Assembly (NCBI GenBank): GCA_003170655.1
Contig: PMYY01000059.1
Span: 1-6,129 of the forward strand
Reading direction: 5' to 3'
Origin: Nitrospiraceae bacterium
GTDB lineage: Bacteria > Nitrospirota > Thermodesulfovibrionia > Thermodesulfovibrionales > Dissulfurispiraceae
DNA length: 6,129 bases
The notes beneath the pieces are model-generated. The model worked only from the letters and a program-made list of their open reading frames with translations, ran no database searches and was not told the origin of the DNA. This document shows, piece by piece, positions 1-6,051 of this stretch. Within the stretch, counting starts at the first letter, position 1; every line of letters begins with the position of its first letter. Made by a program: the position numbers and the translations under genes.

Positions 1-77
1 TTACCTGCTGTAGAAGATGGGTCAAGTTGACAACAGTCACCTTTTTATCGGAAAATCACCAACATTCTTTCATGAAC

Positions 78-83
78 GGGGGA
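78..83 (+). promoter_or_regulatory. Ribosome binding site for the TTG start of the fused membrane protein
   Basis: The purine run GGGGGA ends four bases before TTG at 88-90. The frame is closed upstream by TGA at 73-75, so no ATG or GTG can serve further up. Translation from this TTG begins MSGKALYYSTIFLSAFLLFQ, which looks like the normal N-terminus of fused MFS/spermidine-synthase proteins (a short polar stretch, then the first membrane helix). An ATG at 72-74 lies in another frame and stops after eight codons at 96-98. Confidence 0.45.
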
Positions 84-87
84 CTAT

Positions 88-564
88 TTGTCCGGTAAAG
101 CTCTTTATTACTCCACTATTTTCCTGAGTGCCTTTCTGCTCTTCCAGGTACAGCCTCTGATAGCCAAGATGATCCTGCCATGGTTCGGGGGAGCCGCATC
201 TGTCTGGATCACCTGCATGCTCTTCTTTCAACTGGTGCTTCTGGGCGGATATATTTACGCTCACTGGCTGATCAATAATCTGAAGCCGTCAAGGCAGATA
301 TCGACACACGTTGCGCTGCTCGCTCTTAGCATATTGGTTCTGCCCATAGCGCCGAACCGGCATTTGATGTCAGGACAGTCGGATCCAAGCCTGCAGCTGC
401 TGTTGCTGCTGCTGACTTCGGTCGGCGCGCCTTATTTCCTGCTTTCGACAACCACTCCATGCTTCAGAGCTGGTTTTCAAAATCGTATCAGCAGGCTATG
501 CCGTACCGCTTGTTTGCACTTTCAAATTTTGCATCATTGCTTGGCCTGCTGGCATACCCACTAA
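88..564 (+). CDS. N-terminal fragment of the fused membrane protein (membrane segments 1-4)
   Basis: This is the first reading-frame piece, starting at TTG 88. Residues 1 to about 123 are genuine family sequence and contain four hydrophobic segments, at roughly 5-27, 33-58, 75-92 and 102-122. The last one ends in FLLSTTTP, matching the conserved S-T-T-x-P of the family. From codon 460-462 onward the translation (CFRAGFQNRIS... with many Cys and His) is out-of-frame noise up to the TAA at 562-564. If translated as written, the product would be a 158-residue truncated membrane peptide with no synthase domain, and probably not functional. Confidence 0.6.
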   Translation: MSGKALYYSTIFLSAFLLFQVQPLIAKMILPWFGGAASVWITCMLFFQLVLLGGYIYAHWLINNLKPSRQISTHVALLALSILVLPIAPNRHLMSGQSDPSLQLLLLLLTSVGAPYFLLSTTTPCFRAGFQNRISRLCRTACLHFQILHHCLACWHTH

Positions 565-815
565 TCGTAGAGCCGAAACTAACACTGTCGCAGCAATCCA
601 ACGGCTGGTCCGCTGCATATATCGCTTTTGCCGCAGCCTGCATAGGCACGGCGCTCTTCGGCCGCAAAGCCCGGCACAATGGGCTTCTACGGTCGGACAT
701 GACAGTTCGGGCTATGGAAGAAGAACCCTTTCCACCCGAAACTTCCGAAAAACCCCATGGTTGCTGCTGGCAACATGTTCTTCGGTTCTGCTGCTCGCAA
801 CAACGAATTACCTGA
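459..815 (+). CDS. Middle fragment of the fused membrane protein (membrane segments 5-6 and linker)
   Basis: This is the second reading-frame piece. It begins MLQSWFSKSYQQAMPYRLFA, which continues the conserved S-T-T-x-P-x-L-Q-x-W-F family motif directly after the first fragment, so the ATG at 459 is an internal methionine or a frameshift remnant and not a natural start. I see no Shine-Dalgarno sequence before it. Two membrane segments follow (about ALSNFASLLGLLAYPLIVE and AAYIAFAAACIGTALFG), then a basic and acidic linker (EEEPFPPETSEKP). From about 753 the translation leaves the family (HGCCWQHVLRFCC...) and ends at the stop at 813-815. Confidence 0.55.
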   Translation: MLQSWFSKSYQQAMPYRLFALSNFASLLGLLAYPLIVEPKLTLSQQSNGWSAAYIAFAAACIGTALFGRKARHNGLLRSDMTVRAMEEEPFPPETSEKPHGCCWQHVLRFCCSQQRIT

Positions 816-2128
816 CCCAGAACCTGGCGTCAATCCCGTTTCTCTGGATAGTGCCACTGAGCCTCTATCTGCTCAGTTTCACCCTCTGCTTCGACCGCAG
901 CGGCTGGTATCGCAGGACGTGGTATGTATGGATAATCGCGGTCGTTCTAGGCGGCATATCTTATGCCCTAGCGACATGGCACCAGAAGAACAGTATAGCG
1001 ATCACGATTCCGCTCTTCTGCGCAGGGCTCTTCGCCGGCTGCATGTTCTGTCATGGAGAACTGGCAATGAGAAAGCCGGCGCCGAAATATCTGACTTCTT
1101 TTTACCTGATGATCTCGATAGGCGGCGCATTAGGCGGAGTCCTGGTCGGTATTGTCGTGCCGAATGCGCTTCCCGGGCCGTTCGAACTCGCCCTTGCATT
1201 ATGCTTTTGCGCGGTCATGCTGTTTGCAGTCAATTTCAGAAACAGGCGGCTTACAGATGTCGTCTGCATCGCTGTAATAGCCGGAGTATTTATCGCCTCC
1301 GGCTATTACATACACTCCTTTACCGAAAAATCACTTCTGCTCGCCCGCAATTTCTACGGCGGTCTAAAGGTCGATGAATATGGAAAAGGCACCGAAGACG
1401 CATACCGCAGTCTTGTCCACGGAACAATCATCCATGGAATACAGTTCCAGGCCCCTAAAAGGCACGTGAAGCCTGTCTCATATTACGCACCCGAGTCAGG
1501 AATCGGACTGGCAATCAAACACCTTCCACAAGGCCCGAGGCGCGTTGGAATCATAGGACTCGGCGTCGGTTCGCTGTCTGCATACGCCCGACCCGGAGAT
1601 ATCTATCGCTTCTATGACATCAATCCTCTTGTAGAAAAAGTTGCAACGCAGAAATTTTCGTATCTCTCCGATTGCCGAGGAAAAGTCGAAGTACTGATAG
1701 GCGACGGAAGGCTCCTGCTGGAACAGGAGACCGATCAGCACTATGACCTGCTGGTAGTAGATGCATTTTCGAGCGACTCAATTCCAGTTCATCTGCTCAC
1801 TATAGAAGCGCTTCAGCTCTATTTCCGGCACCTCAAACCTGACGGCATACTTGCGCTTCACATCTCGAACCTTCATCTCGACCTCGCGCCCGTCATCGAT
1901 CGGATGAGGTCGGCATTGAATAAGAGAGCCATTTTGATCACCAATAAAGAAAACGATGATGAGGAGATATATGGCTCCGATTGGGTCTTGATGACTTCCA
2001 CTCGCAACCTTTGTGATGTCCCGGAAATTAAGGAAGTCGCTGCCGATCTCAGCTCACGTAAAGACCTCCGCGTATGGACCGACAACTACAGCAACCTGAT
2101 ACAGATATTGAAAATCAACAAAGATTAA
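761..2128 (+). CDS. C-terminal fragment of the fused membrane protein: membrane segments 7-13 and synthase-like domain
   Basis: This is the third and longest reading-frame piece, 455 residues if begun at TTG 761, though that codon is probably an internal leucine (family-like W-L-L-L-A context). Seven hydrophobic segments occupy about residues 1-185 and the spermidine-synthase-like domain follows. SAM/dcSAM-binding-like elements are visible: GLGVG at fragment residues 266-270 in place of the GGGDG of true SpeE, an acidic residue after the second strand (D286), GDGR at 314-317 and DAFSSDSIP from 334. The usual aminopropyltransferase active-site signature D-S-(S/T)-D-P-x-G-P is replaced by D-A-F-S-S-D-S-I-P, so ordinary spermidine synthase activity should not be assumed. 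This piece is open throughout and ends at TAA 2126-2128. Confidence 0.65.
   Translation: MLLATCSSVLLLATTNYLTQNLASIPFLWIVPLSLYLLSFTLCFDRSGWYRRTWYVWIIAVVLGGISYALATWHQKNSIAITIPLFCAGLFAGCMFCHGELAMRKPAPKYLTSFYLMISIGGALGGVLVGIVVPNALPGPFELALALCFCAVMLFAVNFRNRRLTDVVCIAVIAGVFIASGYYIHSFTEKSLLLARNFYGGLKVDEYGKGTEDAYRSLVHGTIIHGIQFQAPKRHVKPVSYYAPESGIGLAIKHLPQGPRRVGIIGLGVGSLSAYARPGDIYRFYDINPLVEKVATQKFSYLSDCRGKVEVLIGDGRLLLEQETDQHYDLLVVDAFSSDSIPVHLLTIEALQLYFRHLKPDGILALHISNLHLDLAPVIDRMRSALNKRAILITNKENDDEEIYGSDWVLMTSTRNLCDVPEIKEVAADLSSRKDLRVWTDNYSNLIQILKINKD
1273..1310. repeat. Perfect 14-bp inverted repeat with 10-base loop inside the coding region
   Basis: The left arm TGTAATAGCCGGAG (1273-1286) is the exact reverse complement of the right arm CTCCGGCTATTACA (1297-1310). 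The ten bases between them (1287-1296) would form the loop. It lies in the codons for the last membrane helix (A-V-I-A-G-V-F-I-A-S-G-Y-Y-I), just before the synthase-like domain. No T-run follows, so it is not a typical intrinsic terminator. It would form a stable hairpin in mRNA or single-stranded DNA. Confidence 0.9.
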
Positions 2129-2203
2129 TGAGTTTATATACAGATGTATGGAGCGCAGGACATATTAATTACCTGACGGCTTATGTGCCGGAATGCTTCA
2201 TGG

Positions 2204-3016
2204 TCACACGGAATTCTTTATCGCTCCCAGGTCATATCTCGCCTTCAACTTTTCGGCGTAGAGATTGAAGCAAAAGGCCGTGGCTGTTATCATCAGGCCG
2301 GGGAAAAACACCGTCCACGGTGCTGTCAGGATATATGCCCGGCTCGAACTGATCATCGCTCCCCACGAAGAGGCCGGAGGCTGTACGCCAAGGCCCAGAA
2401 ACCCCAGCGTCGCTTCGGCGATTATAAATCCTCCCATCTTTATTCCTATCATGACAAACCCGACTCGCAGGCAATTTGGCACTATATGGACAAAAAGAAC
2501 CCTCGCATCACTGCAGCCGATGGCCTTCGCTGCCTCCACAAAAGAGAGTTCTTTGATTGTCAGCACCTGCCCCCGTATGAGTCTGGCGAACGATGTCCAG
2601 CCGGCCGCGGACAAAGCGATCATCGCCGTGTATATGCCCGGTGGCAGCACGACTGACACTGCTATCGCCAAGAGTAGCGCAGGAAATGAGAGAATAAAAT
2701 CCACGATGGTCATAAGCACGGTATCTATCCTGCCGCCGTAATATCCGGCCGTCAGGCCGACAAGCGACCCGACGAGACATGATGTGGATGAGGCAGCGAT
2801 TGCAACGCTGATCGATATCTTTGCGCCATAAATTACCCGTGATAAAATGTCCCTGCCCTTATGGTCAGTACCGAAAGGATGATTCAGGCCGGGAGGCTCC
2901 CGAAGGGAATCGAGATCTATCTTCTCCGGGGCATGCAGGGGCATCAGCGGTGCCGCCAGGGAAAGCGCAAATATGAAAATTACGATTAAGAAATATACAT
3001 TACCTATCCTGGCCAT
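2204..3016 (-). CDS. DppC/OppC-type ABC transporter permease
   Basis: This 270-residue inner-membrane permease belongs to the peptide/nickel (Dpp/Opp/Nik) ABC importer class and would pair with the DppB-type protein encoded just upstream. The N-terminal helix is at about 8-24. It is followed by the OppC signature HPFGTDHKGRDILSRVIYGA from residue 46, then about five further membrane segments. The cytoplasmic EAA loop that contacts the ATPase is clear: E161-A-A-K-A-I-G167, with I-V-P at 178-180. GFLGLGVQPPASSWG near 205-219 is also typical of the family. The ATG start is preceded by GAGGA at 3026-3030 with a nine-base gap. The gene overlaps the end of the dppB-like gene by 17 bases, which suggests translational coupling. 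Its length is slightly below the usual family size because of a short N-terminus. The transported substrate cannot be told from the sequence. It is the last gene of the operon, and no ATPase gene follows. Confidence 0.9.
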   Translation of the reverse strand: MARIGNVYFLIVIFIFALSLAAPLMPLHAPEKIDLDSLREPPGLNHPFGTDHKGRDILSRVIYGAKISISVAIAASSTSCLVGSLVGLTAGYYGGRIDTVLMTIVDFILSFPALLLAIAVSVVLPPGIYTAMIALSAAGWTSFARLIRGQVLTIKELSFVEAAKAIGCSDARVLFVHIVPNCLRVGFVMIGIKMGGFIIAEATLGFLGLGVQPPASSWGAMISSSRAYILTAPWTVFFPGLMITATAFCFNLYAEKLKARYDLGAIKNSV

Positions 3017-3932
3017 GGAACCGTATCCTCGGGTCGAGATAATGGTAGAGTATGTCGGTGAGCATGTTAACTATGACGAAGACCGCAGTGCATGTTATGA
3101 TGCATCCCATGATCACCGGATAGTCTCGCATTATGATGCCCTCCATGGTGAAACGCCCTATCCCGTCCCATCCGAATATGGTCTCAGTCACCACAGCCCC
3201 GCTCAGGTAGCTGCCGAAGTCGAGCCCTATAATTGTTACTATTGGGATAAGCGCATTTTTCAGAACATGGACAGCCGCTATTTTCATCGGGACAAGCCCT
3301 TTTGCCTTTGCCGTCCTGACATACGGCAAACCCATCGTCTCCTCGATGGTTGCAGCCGCGACCCTGGCAAGAGAAGATAAGGCCGGCACTGCAAGGACAA
3401 AAGCCGGAAGGATGAGGAATCTCAGGCCTCCAGTTCCGGATGGAGGAAGAAGCTTAAGTTGCAGACTGAATATGAGCATTGCCATAAGACCGACCCAGAA
3501 GACCGGCAGACTCAACCCACCGATCGAGATCATGCTGAAGAGTCGTTCGGAAAGTCTGCCCTTTCGGTAAGCCATGATCATGCCTGCCGTCATGCCGCAT
3601 GGAACGGCTATAGCCATTGCAGCAAAAGCCAGTTTTATGGTATTCGGTAGCTTTGCGGCTATGTCGCTGAGAACGTCGCGATTGGAGTAGTAGGACCTCC
3701 CGAAGTTGCCGCTTACGATAAGCTTGAGATAGCCCAGGTATTGGGCAGCAAAGCCCTTGTCCGCGCCGATTTCCTTCCTTATGCTTTCGATAGTCTCCGG
3801 GGTTGCCCGCTCTCCAACCATTGAGTAGACGGGGTCTCCAGGTAGCCCTCTCAGCAGGCAAAAAGCAGTGAAAGTAACACCCAGGAGCAGCGGCAACAGG
3901 ATGATGATGCGCTTGAATATATATATCTTAAT
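3000..3932 (-). CDS. DppB/OppB-type ABC transporter permease with a probable ATT start
   Basis: This inner-membrane permease of the peptide/nickel ABC importer class is 310 residues long from the proposed ATT. Family features are the first helix ending in LPGDP (residues 30-34), LPNTIKLA before helix 2, the SLPVFWVGL stretch, the EAA-type loop YVRTAKAKGL near 204-213 followed by LKNALIPIVT, and ETIFGWDGIGRF near the end with the C-terminal LDPRIR. The frame is open back to TGA at 3945-3947 but has no ATG, GTG or TTG before an internal TTG at 3894-3896. Starting there would remove K-I-Y-I-F-K-R and part of helix 1, which the family normally has, and no Shine-Dalgarno precedes it. ATT at 3930-3932 gives MKIYIFKRIIILLPLLLGV, the expected N-terminus. 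It overlaps the TAA of the binding-protein gene by one base and lies eight bases after GAGGAA. ATC at 3933-3935 is the alternative. A base-call error in an original ATG is also possible. Confidence 0.88.
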   Translation of the reverse strand: MKIYIFKRIIILLPLLLGVTFTAFCLLRGLPGDPVYSMVGERATPETIESIRKEIGADKGFAAQYLGYLKLIVSGNFGRSYYSNRDVLSDIAAKLPNTIKLAFAAMAIAVPCGMTAGMIMAYRKGRLSERLFSMISIGGLSLPVFWVGLMAMLIFSLQLKLLPPSGTGGLRFLILPAFVLAVPALSSLARVAAATIEETMGLPYVRTAKAKGLVPMKIAAVHVLKNALIPIVTIIGLDFGSYLSGAVVTETIFGWDGIGRFTMEGIIMRDYPVIMGCIITCTAVFVIVNMLTDILYHYLDPRIRFHGQDR

Positions 3933-5517
3933 GATTGTGCTTCCTCAATTGCACATCCATCCCCTTGTCCATATTGTAGATCGGGTAACCCTTGAACCCG
4001 CTCACCCATGGCTGTCTTATTACATAGTCCGTTTTATGCCAGAAGAAAACCCACGGTGCGTCGCTTATGATTTTCTCTTCCGCTTTCTGATAGATACGAT
4101 CGCGTTGACGTTGTTCCACCGAATGCTGCCCTTGCTCGATCAGGTGGTCAACATCCCTATTTACATATCTAGTGCGATTGCCCGCCGGCCCGAGATTTGC
4201 AGAGTCGAACAACGGGAACAGAAAGTTTTCAGCATCCGGGTAATCGGCCCACCAGCTTAGCCAGAACATATCCGGCTCGCCCCTGTTAATGGCTGATTTA
4301 TAGGCGCTCCATTCAAGCTGCCTGATAATTACGGTCAGGCCCGCATCGGCCAGGTATCCCTGGATAATCTCCGCAAGATCGACAGCATCCTGGTCCGCCG
4401 CAACATATAACGTCAGCCTTGTACCGGTAAGGCCATGCTCTTTGACGATTTGCCTTGCCATGGCCGGATTGTAATCAATCACCTTCGTGTTCTTGTCCGA
4501 ACCCCAGGTGCGGAGCAGATCAGGCACCGGACCTTCGGCCAGCCTTCCCCTTCCTTCATAGAATGTCTCCAGTATCTTCTTGCGGTCGACAGCAAGACTT
4601 ATCGCCTTCCTTAATACCGGGGCATCCAGAGGAGGCCTCGAAGTATTGAGGCCGAGATAGTATGTGTTCAGGCCCTGAATGGACTCGATGTACGGGTTCC
4701 ATTTGGCATCATTTTTAAGTTTCTGGTAAGCCGATGAAGGTACCAGCAGGATATCGATATTCCCCAGCTCGAATTCGGTAAGTGCAGTCAGGTCTTCCGT
4801 TATGATCCTGAAAACAATGCCTTTCAACCGCGCAGCGCCTCCGGAGTACCTGTCATTGCGCTTCAATACGACCTGTTGATTAGGCATCCAGCTATCAAGG
4901 AAATAAGGTCCGGTCCCAGATGGATTAGAGGCAAAGTCCGCGCCTCTGGCCTCTACTATCTCCCTCGGAACAACATACGCGGGAGTCATAGTCAGCATCT
5001 TGAGAAAGGGCGAAAAAGGTAATGTAAGATTTATCTCAAATTCGTAATGATTGATGACCCCGAAGCCCTCTACGCCGCCAGTCCTGCCTTCCCTGAAGGA
5101 CTTTGCACCTGCCACGTTATCAAAGATCCAGGCATTGGGAGCTTTGGTAGCATGCTTAAGTATGCGCTCGAAGGAATACTTGAGGTCCTGCGCAGTCACT
5201 TCGCGTCCGGTAGAGAATAAAAAGCCTTTTTTCAGGTAGAAGCGATAGGTCCTGCCATCTTTTGATACCTCCCAGCGCTCTGCGATATCGGAGACGACAT
5301 TGAGACGGTCATCCAGCTTCACCAGGCCGTTGAACAGCTTTGCCGCAATCACGGATGCCTGAACGTCGGTAATAAGCGCCGGATCGAGAGTGGCAGGGTT
5401 CGAATTCAGCCGGCAATATAGATAATCGTCAAGGCGATTGCGGGCGGAGCATGAAACAAAGGCAAATAATAGAACAAAACAGAGAATACGGAAAAGAAGG
5501 ATAGTCAATCGAGGCAT
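3928..5517 (-). CDS. Peptide/nickel-type ABC transporter solute-binding lipoprotein (SBP_bac_5 family)
   Basis: This is the extracytoplasmic binding protein of the Dpp/Opp/Nik class that delivers substrate to the two permeases encoded next. From the ATG at 5515-5517 it has 529 residues, the normal family size. Residues 1-23 are a lipoprotein signal: a short basic n-region (MPRLTILLFR), a hydrophobic core, then F-V-S-C with the lipid-carrying Cys at 23. Phe at -3 is a somewhat unusual lipobox residue. Family hallmarks follow: NPATLDPALITD, then AERWEVSKDGRTYRFYLKKG from about 79, TAQDLKYSFER, SGTGPYFLDSW around 200, RKAISLAVDR around 303-312, and FWLSWWADYPDAENFLFPLF around 418-437. An alternative ATG at 5542-5544 adds MHRRGLRRE and lengthens the overlap with the GNAT gene from 13 to 40 bases. 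Neither start has a strong Shine-Dalgarno, so coupling to the upstream gene is likely. The substrate is probably a peptide or similar small molecule but is not determined here. Confidence 0.9.
   Translation of the reverse strand: MPRLTILLFRILCFVLLFAFVSCSARNRLDDYLYCRLNSNPATLDPALITDVQASVIAAKLFNGLVKLDDRLNVVSDIAERWEVSKDGRTYRFYLKKGFLFSTGREVTAQDLKYSFERILKHATKAPNAWIFDNVAGAKSFREGRTGGVEGFGVINHYEFEINLTLPFSPFLKMLTMTPAYVVPREIVEARGADFASNPSGTGPYFLDSWMPNQQVVLKRNDRYSGGAARLKGIVFRIITEDLTALTEFELGNIDILLVPSSAYQKLKNDAKWNPYIESIQGLNTYYLGLNTSRPPLDAPVLRKAISLAVDRKKILETFYEGRGRLAEGPVPDLLRTWGSDKNTKVIDYNPAMARQIVKEHGLTGTRLTLYVAADQDAVDLAEIIQGYLADAGLTVIIRQLEWSAYKSAINRGEPDMFWLSWWADYPDAENFLFPLFDSANLGPAGNRTRYVNRDVDHLIEQGQHSVEQRQRDRIYQKAEEKIISDAPWVFFWHKTDYVIRQPWVSGFKGYPIYNMDKGMDVQLRKHNH
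3941..3946 (-). promoter_or_regulatory. Ribosome binding site deciding the dppB-like start
   Basis: On the minus strand GAGGAA lies at 3946-3941, within the last codons of the solute-binding-protein gene. It is eight bases before the ATT at 3932-3930 and five before the ATC at 3935-3933. Its placement supports initiation at ATT and argues against the internal TTG at 3896, which has no such sequence in front of it. Confidence 0.55.
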
Positions 5518-6047
5518 TTCACGACGGAGACCTCGGCGATGCATTCTTTTCCGAACCGGACCTTTCTCGTCTTACTGCCTTCCTCGGCGAACCCAGCCTT
5601 TTTGAAGATATTCGGAGCGATCGTGTTCGTCGTAAAAATGCAAGCATCGACTATCTTAAAACCATGTTCACGTGCCCATTCGATGGAGTATTCGAGCATT
5701 TGAGATCCGATTCCAAAACCACGGTAACTTTCCATAATATGCAGCCCGATATGAGCGATATTGAATGACTCTGGCCTCCTGCCCTCGTCGGCCTGCAGAG
5801 CTGCCAGGGTACCGATGACTTCACTGCCTGTAGTTGCAACAAGAAGAAGGTTCTTCTCGGTGTTCAACGATTTCAGATAATTTCTTTCCGACTGAACACT
5901 CTTGCCTCCATGCTCGGTCAAAACGTAGCTGCGCTCCGGCGCCGGTGATTTCAGCGTTTTTATGATCCCGGACGAATCATCGGGAGAAGCTGGACGGAGA
6001 ATGATCTCCATGCCATTTTTGGCTGAGAATTTCCGGATAGTCTCCAT
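5505..6047 (-). CDS. GNAT-family N-acetyltransferase
   Basis: This 180-residue cytoplasmic protein has the GCN5-related N-acetyltransferase fold, which moves the acetyl group of acetyl-CoA to an amine. After a short N-terminal extension, IILRPASPDD (15-24) is the usual first strand. LLLVATTGSEVIGTLAAL (67-84) covers the central strands. The acetyl-CoA pyrophosphate-binding motif A is R109-G-F-G-I-G114 following IAHIGLHIMESY, matching (Q/R)-x-x-G-x-(G/A). NTIAPNIFKKAGFAEEG (141-157) is motif B. The ATG at 6045-6047 has AGGGGGG at 6052-6058 in front. It is the first gene of the minus-strand operon and overlaps the binding-protein gene, which suggests co-production with the transporter. The acceptor could be a peptide, an antibiotic, an amine or a protein N-terminus, and nothing in the sequence decides between them. 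Confidence 0.9.
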   Translation of the reverse strand: METIRKFSAKNGMEIILRPASPDDSSGIIKTLKSPAPERSYVLTEHGGKSVQSERNYLKSLNTEKNLLLVATTGSEVIGTLAALQADEGRRPESFNIAHIGLHIMESYRGFGIGSQMLEYSIEWAREHGFKIVDACIFTTNTIAPNIFKKAGFAEEGSKTRKVRFGKECIAEVSVVKCLD

Positions 6048-6051
6048 AACG

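Larger units (their letters stand above)
88..2128 (+). pseudogene. Fused MFS-like / spermidine-synthase-like membrane protein, broken by two frameshifts
   Basis: Read through two one-base losses, this locus gives a protein of about 680 residues. The N-terminal 410 residues hold about 13 hydrophobic segments resembling the membrane part of fused MFS/spermidine synthases, including SAFLLFQVQPLIAKMILPWF at the start and a CHGELA...SFYLMISIGGALGG stretch. The C-terminal 270 residues are a Rossmann domain of spermidine-synthase type: GLGVG at about 491-495, the acidic D of YDINP at about 511, GDGR at about 539-542, DAFSSDSIPVHLLT from about 559, and WTDNYSNLIQ near the end. The protein would sit in the inner membrane with the synthase-like domain probably cytoplasmic. 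Members of this family have no firmly established substrate, and a polyamine-related role is only inferred from the fold. The frame moves from phase 1 to 3 near 457-461 and from 3 to 2 near 748-757. No other stop breaks the reading, so this is either a fresh pseudogene or sequence error. It converges on the transporter operon and shares no transcript with it. Confidence 0.85.

Noticed and set aside
72..98. ATG at 72 giving an eight-codon reading frame that overlaps the TTG start, as leader peptide or true start
   Set aside because: Joining it to the main frame would need one base removed, which is the opposite of the two downstream shifts. The TTG at 88 already gives a family-like N-terminus with a purine run before it. 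No sign of attenuation structure is seen.
393..415. CTG-rich run that might be a microsatellite
   Set aside because: It is an imperfect run of leucine codons in a membrane helix and is explained by coding.
745..760. Programmed -1 ribosomal frameshifting at the A5-C4 run
   Set aside because: The sequence does not fit the X-XXY-YYZ slippery pattern in the right phase, and the companion shift at 457-461 has no slippery run, so a programmed event would not restore the whole protein.
856..877. Seven-base inverted repeat ACTGAGC/GCTCAGT with an eight-base loop inside the fused gene
   Set aside because: An arm length of seven is within what chance gives in a window of this size, and it has no terminator or operator context.
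757..1377. Open frame on the plus strand from the ATG at 757
   Set aside because: It is an Arg/Cys-rich shadow of the fused membrane protein in another phase, with no recognisable domain.
1712..1729. Six-base inverted repeat CTCCTG/CAGGAG
   Set aside because: It is short and likely chance, lying in codons of the L-L-L-E-Q-E stretch.
2129..2203. Bidirectional terminator between the convergent genes
   Set aside because: Only weak stems are visible, such as CGGC (2177-2180) with GCCG (2187-2190), and no T-run follows on either strand. Termination may depend on Rho or lie elsewhere.
3917..3926. (AT)5 dinucleotide run as a promoter for the permease genes
   Set aside because: It falls inside the first codons of the dppB-like gene (I-Y-I), and the genes overlap, so no separate promoter is needed. 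It may simply keep the start region unstructured.
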